NCBI RefSeq assembly: GCF_963678635.1
Contig: NW_026970680.1
Coordinates: forward strand, 1-53,878
From: Symsagittifera roscoffensis
Lineage: Eukaryota > Xenacoelomorpha > Acoela > Convolutidae
Reading direction: 5' to 3'
Length of the DNA stretch: 53,878 bases
The notes beneath the pieces are model-generated. The model searched no databases, was not told the origin of the DNA, and was given only the letters and a program-made list of their open reading frames with translations. Position numbers and translations under genes: made by a program. This document shows positions 10,901 through 16,798 of the stretch, piece after piece (the stretch's first letter is position 1; every line of letters starts with the position of its first letter).

Positions 10901-13139
10901 TTAATTGTGGTGTTAAGGTCATCATTAAGATTTCTGTCATCTTTGTGTTTTTATAGTCGTGTGTATTTAGTGAATATGCTTTTCGAACTAGTGTTTCGAT
11001 TCTTACTGCTAATTGCTTGATGGTTTCGTTTGGTAATCTGCGAACTTCATTGCATAAAACTCTTTGTTGTTGTTTGTTTCTTTCGGAGTCAAACATTTTT
11101 GAAAATTCCTGTGTAAACCTTTTCCAGTTTGATTTTATTTCTAGAGGTAGTACTGAAAACCATTTTTGGGCTGCGCCATCTAAGGTTGTTTGTATCAACG
11201 CTGTGCGTCGATGTATCCAGTTTTGATGTAGTGGCGTATTAATTGGTTCAGGTCCAATGTTTAAAATTAGGTTTGCTGTTACTGCATTTAAATAATCTTC
11301 TACAGAGTATTCAGGGTCTGTTCCTGTGAAAACCATTAAAGGTTTGTTTGATGTTATTGATGATCCACCCATAAGGTATGGATTCATTGTCATTTGTAAT
11401 GATTCTGCTGCATTTGGCATTTGAGAAAAATTTGAAAGTTGGTTTCTTGTTATTTCATGTTGTTGGAGATAATATGGGAGTGGTATTTCATTTTGCGTTT
11501 GTGATGGTTGATACGAGTTTGTCATCATTGGATTTTGTTGTTGAATTGGTTGAAAAGATTGTGTATTAATTAGATTTTGTTGTTGAATTGGTTGTTGATG
11601 TTGTGCATCTATCGGTTGTGGAGAAAAATTCCTATGATTTGTACGTGTTTTCTGTATTCCTTGTCCACGATATTCTTGAGTATATGGTGCAAATATGTCT
11701 GGTTGTAAGAAATCATCATCTGAGGATAAATAATCCATTTGATAAGATGTTTGTTTTTTATTTTTATTTTGTTGAAAAAATGGGTAATTTTCACTGTGAT
11801 CCTGTGGAGGATTTGTTTGGAAATTTATTGAATTAGGTTGGGCCATTGGGTTATCCCAGTTTCGAGATCTTGTATATTGGTTAAAATTTCTTCGTGGTTG
11901 GTAATTTGTTTTTGATGGATGTGTATAATTATAATTATGGTCTGCAAAGTTATTTCTAGTGAATGTTTTGCGTGTTTTTGATGGTATTGTCATGGGTCTG
12001 TATGTTTGGTAATCCATATGTGAATATTTTGGAGCAACCGAAGGTTTAACGGTTGATTGTAAGGTTACTTGTGTTTGTGAAGGATTTGTATTTCTTGGTG
12101 TTGTTAAATTTGGGCGTATTGGTGAAATACTTTGTTGTGTAGTTGTTGTGTGTACAATTTCTTCATTTATGAAGTGTGATGGTGTCTGGATATCTTGTTG
12201 AGTAAGATTCCTAGTTCCATTGAGGTTTTCGTTGTGTATGACTGTAGAGTTTAAACTATTATTTTGTGTATCGGGCAAAAATGTATTATAGTTTAATGGT
12301 GTTGCATCAATGGTGAATGGTATTACTTTTACATAATCTCTTATGTAAGATATTGTACTTATTGCTTGAATTGATATTGATTGTGGGAAGCTTATAAATG
12401 CGGGATGAGACCATTCGGGGTCCCAAACATAATCTGATTGTTCTGTAATAGCGGTATCATCGTTCGAATTTTGGGGTCTAAAATTTTTTCTTGCTTGTGC
12501 AATTAAATCAATATTGTGTGTGAAATAATCTATTATGAACCATGCCAAAATTTTTTGTAGATCGTGTTTTGTATGTTGTGAAACGTCGTCTTTCGTGAAA
12601 ATTTCTTTAATAATGTTTAAATAACTAGAGAGTAGTGTTATTTCATGTCGTACTCTTAAATGTTTAGATGTTTCTGTCGGTGAGACATTTGTTATTGGGA
12701 TTTCGTTTTCTAATATCGAAATATAACTATATATTATTGCGAAAACTTCATTAGTGAAAATGGAGTTTGCTCTTTGTGAGTTATGGTATTGGATGCTTTT
12801 TATATATTCTGAAAAAACTTTTGAAAATTCTAAATCAAGATCGTCTGTTTGAATTGTATATTTCCTATGATTATGGTTTGGTGAGGTGAATTCTATGGAG
12901 TAGATTTCATACTGTTGTGTTATGTTGCATATATCTTTTAGGTAGTGGTCTATGATTTGTCTTTTGATTTTTACATCTGGGAACTCTGTTTTACATGGAC
13001 TGATTCCGGGTTCAAATAAATTTAAAAGTAAATTTTTACAAAATATGTGTTGTCCTCTATCAGTAGTTGCATCTACTATAAAAGGAAAGATTTCATCATC
13101 ATCTGGAGTTTTGTCACCTGGGGTGTGCGTTGAGCTCAT
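4935..13139 (-). CDS. gag-pol: Gag-Pro-Pol polyprotein, single ORF (2734 aa)
   Basis: Replication polyprotein of the element. Approximate domain order: Gln/Asn/Pro-rich N-terminal region (1-600); retrotransposon Gag core (about 620-800, GAAQKWFSVLP); CCHC zinc knuckle at about 841-855 (C-x2-C-x4-H-x4-C); Asn/Ser/Arg/Tyr-rich linker; aspartic protease with DSGA near 1224; reverse transcriptase with YLDD near 1732; RNase H (CDASNFG near 1878); integrase with an HHCC zinc site (about 2243-2285) and D,D35E catalysis (TDNG near 2375, VEG near 2411, exactly 35 residues between D and E); and a GPY motif near 2589. Every catalytic signature I looked for is present and the frame is uninterrupted. Gag and Pol are fused without a frameshift or stop, unlike many relatives. 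The ATG lies 50 nt after the preceding 130-residue ORF. Confidence 0.95.
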   Translation of the reverse strand: MSSTHTPGDKTPDDDEIFPFIVDATTDRGQHIFCKNLLLNLFEPGISPCKTEFPDVKIKRQIIDHYLKDICNITQQYEIYSIEFTSPNHNHRKYTIQTDDLDLEFSKVFSEYIKSIQYHNSQRANSIFTNEVFAIIYSYISILENEIPITNVSPTETSKHLRVRHEITLLSSYLNIIKEIFTKDDVSQHTKHDLQKILAWFIIDYFTHNIDLIAQARKNFRPQNSNDDTAITEQSDYVWDPEWSHPAFISFPQSISIQAISTISYIRDYVKVIPFTIDATPLNYNTFLPDTQNNSLNSTVIHNENLNGTRNLTQQDIQTPSHFINEEIVHTTTTQQSISPIRPNLTTPRNTNPSQTQVTLQSTVKPSVAPKYSHMDYQTYRPMTIPSKTRKTFTRNNFADHNYNYTHPSKTNYQPRRNFNQYTRSRNWDNPMAQPNSINFQTNPPQDHSENYPFFQQNKNKKQTSYQMDYLSSDDDFLQPDIFAPYTQEYRGQGIQKTRTNHRNFSPQPIDAQHQQPIQQQNLINTQSFQPIQQQNPMMTNSYQPSQTQNEIPLPYYLQQHEITRNQLSNFSQMPNAAESLQMTMNPYLMGGSSITSNKPLMVFTGTDPEYSVEDYLNAVTANLILNIGPEPINTPLHQNWIHRRTALIQTTLDGAAQKWFSVLPLEIKSNWKRFTQEFSKMFDSERNKQQQRVLCNEVRRLPNETIKQLAVRIETLVRKAYSLNTHDYKNTKMTEILMMTLTPQLRKIAIKKRASHPSSIREPDLDFRKLVDKLEQAEITMKLEETENLKLQYVNRIETTSTNINNIQESDTDLVEKITEILNIYEKNPNFKGKPSFKKWCNYCRRCGHSISECRQKQQDSQNKPQKYKEPNKSFYQYMKKDQNLPNKNVYSNNSSGKPLPNNTSYTRNQSPYNSSYRGRSPERRNTQNSSQNHYNRPNSRNNYSRSNSNTTQFASKSNSQSRNRYYQNNQSRNSSYNRNRNYSNNRNRSYSNNRSPYYQNNRSRNNSYNRPNSNYQNRSRNNSQNRHSSYNNRYRNYSQSPHRNNNHYNNSNNRHRSSTPKHQRQINQVQSNPETTSDPPGIDDTVTDTLQLNQINCTSSDSESDPENTLSINMIKVENDYESVIYEQPFSSHIYENQSEFLQNYYTTPINSTPTTQETNAITTTNQPNKNIKTKCLNTNHIYQNIQKEQPKEKIWTIPFLLESPINKEFQPPDLEIDFLIDSGAESNIINIPTWNEIKTLHPKLTPLETSSKLATAQGSTLINYGKIQLFLLPTRTMEQSKILNKPFKQIFHITDIKYNIIGIPFISKYIPTINILNSKILIKDKYTKTKETSLTFFQRLNKQPPFFSKFYPIFNQQRKHLKPLSGNIYNFSIKQVHQYDKEQNKQKFYMSDFEFKPIHKFFKITISSIKYLKNSNSDIISLHVYNNTPYQVTLPLGLLGYCETNATISPIHEKAYRVNNILQLLDICQSTILNEELSINNIISNENRNTDYFTKTPYFKPTFNISNYTKDQQKFLTMFNFQHSQITQDEFEKLAKQLIKYSSVYATSKFDVGKISSLLHLPLKPDAVFKKQRASKVPIHLHDKVNRLLDILEQYNIISPVNKEEQPKGNTFINPVIILAKGESLKIVLDARYLNSLIDESKCNWPIEPIQVILTKINGKYFTTADMNSAYNQMPLDEQSRRLTQFVIGNQQYEFNRLFYGISIGPAAFSAFMSKIFRPLILKKNAITYLDDVFMQSQTKDEIINVLEKYHQILQNENLKAAPDKSHFFLTRVKFLGHNIERKTITPLKSRIDAIQKLQPPTNKKKIQEFLGMLNFLSKYVYKMQLYLRPFYNILRQQNNFEWNTDHQARFEEIKKLLTEQISNTIPDPDQPFYAMCDASNFGIGAALLQSHNGTNKMNLISANSRLFTQAELRLSTLMRECTAIIYTLTEYEFLILGSKHPTVLFTDHKPIIFLFTQKSNPNHRVYRFQLILMKFPNLHIVWTAGKNLALPDTLSRNTPPELLTRKTTVEIPKNIKFYLAENETSPRLECKYAVKTDIEQSQINSLQHFPLYLDCQNNHYEVDLLGTSTFKPIPYSQWIKNNTQQKRTKQHQTKKDHFPLIEKENLTDKINLSGPQTNDSKYTINQVFDLHDPLDTIPLSKFEIENIFLPPTETITISTLKQYQNLDPIIRQLKSWHKYKTKPIKADSTILGNKTLLRYFRKFNNTTINETTELLEYNLNESTVPCLPLSMILIAFNISHTQNIKGHSGSEKTYSNFIQNFYFPNAPIWIKVLCNDCIVCQLNKPYPNQKQIAQKQDFKGQSLYFNHRISFDTKGPISPSSEGNSYIMVIVDAFTHYVALNPVPHCNAYYAYTTLYEHWIAKFGLPEILVTDNGTEFINNEIITLCHLYNIKHKPRTSHAPWTNGLVEGMNRSLQEYLRCIINGNDTNYTEWSADVKLFPLAYNSQITTTLGMSPYEMFFNQKPRKPIMFTANSHKNAQGYCQPNKDSICYNLPLHTHDEDHFHHPQILKLASGTHTEWILNRDKKHNEIYQKITKKLLQRQNINEQINSRFTPASELKIGTFVLIPNFNTQKGISKKLQPLRKGPYQIIARPTDVTYKITDSNKKEIVQHRNNLLPYYPKEYALRELTQLYSFTGLKIIQNEPHLKNTEQNDNPTENQTKPTATKNNTQNHKESPKQRKNRKMTEQIIPQEETDKSEHRKTTRLRNQPRKNYKIFIPQSKILKKVEFQK

Positions 13140-13188
13140 TTTTTCGTTCGATGACTGTTAATATGTAATTATTAATGTGTCGAATTGG

Positions 13189-13581
13189 TTAATTCCAATT
13201 GTATAAATGTACTGGTTTGTGTTTATACTGCTTTTTTATTCTTCTTTTTCCTCTTTGTGATGAATTTGAAGTTGTTTCCGAGTCAGAGAAATATAATTGA
13301 TCGTGAATTGGGCAATTTTTATCTATTGATTCTTTTAGTTTGTAAAGTTCGTCTAGACTGTTGGTTTCTGATTCTGAAAATGCGTTTCGATTTTTTGAAA
13401 ATCTTTTTCGTGTTATTTGTCTTTGTTTCGTTATTATTTTTCTTTTTAGTGTTTGTCGTTTTGTTCGAATGTATCCTACTGTTTGTGTATGAGGTGTGAT
13501 TACAAGGTCGTATTTTTTGTTATCTATTTCACAATTGTGTAAAACGATTGTTTGTTTATTTCCTAGGTTTTTAAATGACAT
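13189..13581 (-). CDS. basic 130-residue ORF upstream of gag
   Basis: ATG-initiated ORF on the element's coding strand, ending 50 nt before the gag-pol start. The centre and C-terminus are strongly basic (KRKIITKQRQITRKRF, RGKRRIKKQYKHK) and flank an acidic, serine-rich stretch, so it could bind nucleic acid or carry a nuclear localisation signal. Codon use resembles gag-pol. Position suggests a pre-Gag accessory protein or a first coding exon joined by splicing to a downstream frame. I recognise no family. Ty3/gypsy elements usually have no separate ORF here. Confidence 0.5.
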   Translation of the reverse strand: MSFKNLGNKQTIVLHNCEIDNKKYDLVITPHTQTVGYIRTKRQTLKRKIITKQRQITRKRFSKNRNAFSESETNSLDELYKLKESIDKNCPIHDQLYFSDSETTSNSSQRGKRRIKKQYKHKPVHLYNWN

Positions 13582-14506
13582 AAGGTTTAGGATGACGGAT
13601 GCAAAAAGGTGTTAAGTGAATTCTAATTGCTTAAACTGTTAGTCCTTACGATTTTTTGGTTAGCTTAACCTGGGTCTATTTGTTCAGGGTTGAAGAGAAA
13701 AGTATATCTATTCCGGAGAATGATTTTTACTTTCTCGTGACTAATATAAGCTAAGGTGTTAACTTACTTAATCTTACTTAGGGGTAGTGATTGTGTTCAA
13801 GGGTTGGAGAATAGTAAATCGATCCACAAGGTTCAGGTATAATTAGAACGCGAGTAGTTCGTTAGATACTATTTTAAACTTACTAAGTCTAAGATTTATC
13901 CTGGGTCTGGTAAGAGGGGGGGTCAAGTGAAGGATGAATAACCGAAGTTCTTCACTGTTTATCCTAATTTGAATGATTAGTTTTGTTCAAAAATTTCTAT
14001 TAGTCTTGGGTGTTTAGAAAGGGTTGGATAGTGGATCGACGTTTGAGGTCGTTAGACACTAATTAAGTGGGTGGGGGAGAACAAAGTTGTTCTGTTTGAT
14101 CCAAGGATAAGCCTTGATGATCAAGTTTGAAATTTATTTAAGTAGAAAATGATTTAAGATCCAAGGATAAGCCTTGATGATCTGATTTTAAAATTAAGTG
14201 AATTTAAGTTTTAATAAAATTTTAAATTTGTGTAAAGGAAAGATTTAGTGTTTTATGATATTAGTGGGTTTATGATTGCTGTTATGTTTTAGGTGATGAA
14301 GCTGGAACAACAGGATGATTTATGATTACTAACCATTTATTGTCATGCTACTAATTTTTTTTTTTTCCAATAAATATTTTTCAAACATGTTTTGTATAAT
14401 ACTGCAGAATTTAGGAAAACGATCTGAGATCTTTTTATCAATCGTTATTGTATATTATTAATTTTGTTTAGCGCTTGTTATGATTTTGAAGATTAACTTC
14501 AAGGTT
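13582..14506 (-). other. repeat-bearing 5' leader of the element
   Basis: Untranslated leader between the 77-codon ORF and the 130-codon ORF. Three degenerate copies of a motif built around a GGTTGGAGAATAGT/GGATCGA core lie at roughly 13680-13725, 13790-13840 and 14010-14060. A clean pair of 25-bp direct repeats follows (separate entry). Repeats in this position could be packaging, dimerisation or protein-binding (insulator-like) sites; that is inference from position only. Confidence 0.45.
14098..14182. repeat. two 25-bp direct repeats with 60-bp period in the leader
   Basis: The sequence GATCCAAGGATAAGCCTTG followed by ATGATC occurs identically at 14098-14122 and 14158-14182. Each copy can fold as a small hairpin (CAAGG paired with CCTTG). 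The spacing is exactly 60 bp. Confidence 0.9.
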
Positions 14507-14740
14507 TTATGTTTGCAAATGGAAATCTAAATTCCTTGCGGGTAGTATTCTAAATATAAAAAATTGTTCTGGCTTTTGCCGAACTATCATATAACTATAT
14601 GGCAAGTTTCTACTTTGTCGTAAGTCGTCTCTGGTTCGAGGTCTTCTTCCAATTCCGGGTAGTTCTGTTATGGTTCGGAATATTGGCTCTGATCTATTGA
14701 GTCGTAGAGACATTTCGATTAAATTATTGTCGTATAACAT
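14507..14740 (-). CDS. 77-codon ORF near the primer site
   Basis: A minus-strand ATG ORF lies about 70 nt inside the primer binding site and encodes a charged 77-residue peptide (IGRRPRTRDDLRQSR) with no membrane segment. It would be the first ATG ORF met by ribosomes on genomic RNA. It could be a leader ORF, or a first coding exon spliced to a later frame such as the methionine-free one. No family is recognised and chance cannot be excluded. Confidence 0.35.
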   Translation of the reverse strand: MLYDNNLIEMSLRLNRSEPIFRTITELPGIGRRPRTRDDLRQSRNLPYSYMIVRQKPEQFFIFRILPARNLDFHLQT

Positions 14741-14807
14741 TTTGTAAATGTTTTTGTCTAATTTCTAATCTATTTTGGTTAATTCTAAGCTATTAAGGTC
14801 TTGTTCG

Positions 14808-14825
14808 AGACTTATGGTCGCACCA
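14808..14825 (-). other. putative primer binding site
   Basis: Read on the plus strand, 14801-14825 looks like the 3' end of a tRNA: a TTCGAGA T-loop-like stretch, then an acceptor-like segment ending GCACCA. On the element strand this gives TGGTGCGACCATAAG, starting 2 nt after the LTR terminus. I cannot assign the tRNA isotype. Confidence 0.55.
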
Positions 14826-15027
14826 GATGAGTTATGACTGGAGTGTATAACTCATAGAGTAATTTCGGATAGGGTACACCGTCTGCTCGTCACGCTATCT
14901 TATTTTCGGCCGGATAGATTCGTGCAACTTCTTAGTCTAATACCGATCCTAATCTTACTCTTATACTATCTAGTCTCAGGTTGTTTAACTAGTCTCTGCT
15001 AGGCTCAATAGATCTAGGGTATACTGG

Positions 15028-15033
15028 TTTATT
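15028..15033 (-). terminator. AATAAA polyadenylation signal in the LTR
   Basis: AATAAA on the element strand inside the LTR, downstream of the TATA-like motif and about 200 nt before the LTR inner edge. This is the usual position for the retroviral polyadenylation signal. Confidence 0.45.
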
Positions 15034-15158
15034 GCGGCTGCTGAAGTACTCGGGAGAGTCCAACTAATTTCTAAGTTAAATTCAAATCTCTCTGGTGCTG
15101 AAATTACAAGTAACTTCAGCACTTACAAATAAGTGGGTTGTTAGTTAGATGGATCATG

Positions 15159-15187
15159 ATTGGTTAATATTAAATACTTTACATTGG
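15159..15187 (-). promoter_or_regulatory. candidate LTR promoter (TATA-like plus CCAAT motifs)
   Basis: On the minus strand CCAAT-type boxes (complements of ATTGG at 15159-15163 and 15183-15187) flank TATTTAATATTAA at 15164-15176. They lie about 130 nt upstream of the AATAAA signal, as expected for an LTR core promoter. Confidence 0.35.
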
Positions 15188-15393
15188 TAAAACATTTAAT
15201 TTATCCAATCATAATATATAGTTTAGATCAGGTTCCAGTATGCCTGTTTTCTCGGTTTTTTTTTGCAGTAACCTCAGTACGCTTAAATCGGAGTATCAAA
15301 AACAAGAAACTGCATAAATGTAATGAAACAATATAAGTTCAAACTAAGATTCAAAACCACATTGGTAAAAACTAATGAGAAACTTTTTTGCAG

Positions 15394-15595
15394 AAAATTG
15401 TTATCTGGTATTACTTAGTCTCACCGGTAAGCCAATTGTTCATTTATTCATAGCTCTTTTTGATTTTTTTTTTCGAATGGCTTACATGTTTTTCTTCAGA
15501 TTTTTCCAGCAAATGATGAGCACTGGAGTTTCATGGATAGCAATCGATCATGTGGTTATTTTATTATTGGCATTCTTTATGAAATTACAAAATAA
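15394..15595 (+). CDS. last two exons of an unrecognised gene
   Basis: A 33-nt exon (15394-15426) is bounded by TTTTTTGCAG and a strong donor CCG/GTAAGC. A 73-bp intron with TTTTTCTTCAG leads to a terminal exon (15500-15595) ending in TAA. Both exons are phase 0 and join to an open peptide containing KIVIWYYLVSP and then IFPANDEHWSFMDSNRSC, ending YEITK. This phase-0 frame stays open across the junction; one of the other two exon-1 frames has a stop, and the remaining one hits a stop after joining. The 5' part is not found: upstream DNA is the retrovirus-like element, which may sit in one of this gene's introns. I do not recognise the family. Confidence 0.42.
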
Positions 15596-16009
15596 CCTAC
15601 TTTAAGCCAGCAAAAACGGATTACAATGTTAATATTTGGAGCCTCCCTTCGGCACGCAACTGGATATCTATTTTCAAACCTAAATTTTATCAAAAACTGC
15701 ATTTTGCGCCAAGATATACTAAAATTTTGGGTAACCCCGCGTCGAAACAACGCATTTGCTTAGTCAAAACCTTCCGAAAAGTGCCCAAAACTAACAAATA
15801 CTTTCAATTGTTTTTTTTTCGAAAATCTGCGCCCTCGAGAAAGCTCTAAATCCGCTCCTGACCGGAAGTATAAACCTAAAAAACATCAAATAGATTTTCA
15901 TTGCATAAACTGAAAGGGGTTAAATTGCGCTCAAAAATATTTTTTCTACCATTTTAAAATTCTGCGCGTTTTTTTTTCGACTACTTCCGAAGAAATTGAC
16001 AAAATAATT
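15596..16009. other. AT-rich intergenic stretch
   Basis: I see no coding frame, RNA gene or clear repeat here. It follows the terminal exon and may hold its 3' UTR. Confidence 0.4.
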
Positions 16010-16612
16010 GTGCTCGGGATAGTTTTTTCTCCTTACTTTGACTTTTTAACTAGCCGTTTTTGACGGATTTTTGTCAAATATTTTTGTCAGATATAATTCA
16101 AAAAGCATTGTTTTCTTGAGCTCAAAATTAGACAAGACTGCTCGTATCAGGGCGAAGCCCTGAATGTTCCAACTGCCTTTTAAGGTTTATGGAGCAGCAG
16201 TAAAAACATTAAAAAATTAAATGAAAAAAAAATAAAATAAAAATTGAATTTTTATGAAAATTATCCCCCCACACGCCATATTAAGTACGAAAGGATAGAT
16301 TTCGCTCCTTGTAACAAATGAATTATGGCAAACAAGCTTCGTTCAATCAATTTGGAACGATTTATAAGACGGATTAAATCTCCGCTCACGCGTTAATAGC
16401 GCGAATTATATCACGCGTTAATTGTCCCAAATTGGTCAAAATGGCAGTCTTTAAACCCTCATTATTTTACGAAAAATGATCACAAGTAAAATATCTTTTC
16501 AAATTTTAGCTCAGGACAACAATACCTTTTGAATGATTTTTAAAAATTTTGTCAAAAATGGCTAGTTAAAAAGTCGAAATTTGTCTGAAGAAAAAAAACC
16601 CACCCGAGCCGA
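16010..16612. mobile_element. foldback (MITE-like) element with about 120-bp inverted arms
   Basis: The arm at about 16010-16132 and the reverse complement of about 16480-16612 share GACTTTTTAACTAGCC, TTTTTGAC, GCTCGGG and an ATTGTT..TTGAGCT block in the same order, with moderate divergence. The inner part holds no transposase ORF. A related piece, TTCGACTTTTTAACTGGCC, occurs at about 24347, beyond the neighbouring LTR element, so the sequence is a dispersed family. I could not define terminal dinucleotides or a target duplication. Confidence 0.5.
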
Positions 16613-16798
16613 AATATTCCGTTACTTTCGTATCGAAAGTCGGAACAAAAACTTTTTCACCTGGGATCATTTTTCTGAAACTATGTGGGTTTTAAGATTT
16701 CCAATACGACCAGTTTGAGACAATTAACGCACGATCTATAAATGGTGATTTTTTTAAACTGATAAAACGGCGTTTTTTTATTTTTGGTCCCCACTCAA

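Larger units (their letters stand above)
1..15250 (-). mobile_element. Ty3/gypsy-class endogenous retrovirus-like element with env (3' LTR outside window)
   Basis: Everything on the minus strand from about 15.25 kb to the window start reads as one retrovirus-like element: LTR, primer site, leader, accessory ORFs, fused Gag-Pro-Pol, more ORFs, Env. The order protease, reverse transcriptase, RNase H, integrase is that of Metaviridae (Ty3/gypsy). Gag-Pol and Env are both uninterrupted, so the copy looks young and possibly mobile. The coding strand is strikingly rich in A and C and poor in G, so the plus strand reads as G/T-rich. This bias stops near the LTR and helps mark the right edge. The right boundary (about 15.2-15.27 kb) is my estimate, because the 3' LTR and the target-site duplication cannot be compared here. 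Confidence 0.88.
14828..15250 (-). repeat. 5' LTR (right edge uncertain)
   Basis: The inner edge is set by TGAGTTATGACTGG at 14828 on the plus strand, that is, ...CA on the element strand, 2 nt from the primer site. In element direction the segment holds CCAAT-like and TATA-like motifs, then an AATAAA signal, then the inner edge, matching U3-R-U5 order. The outer edge should fall between about 15.19 and 15.27 kb. It cannot be fixed without the other LTR. Confidence 0.55.
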
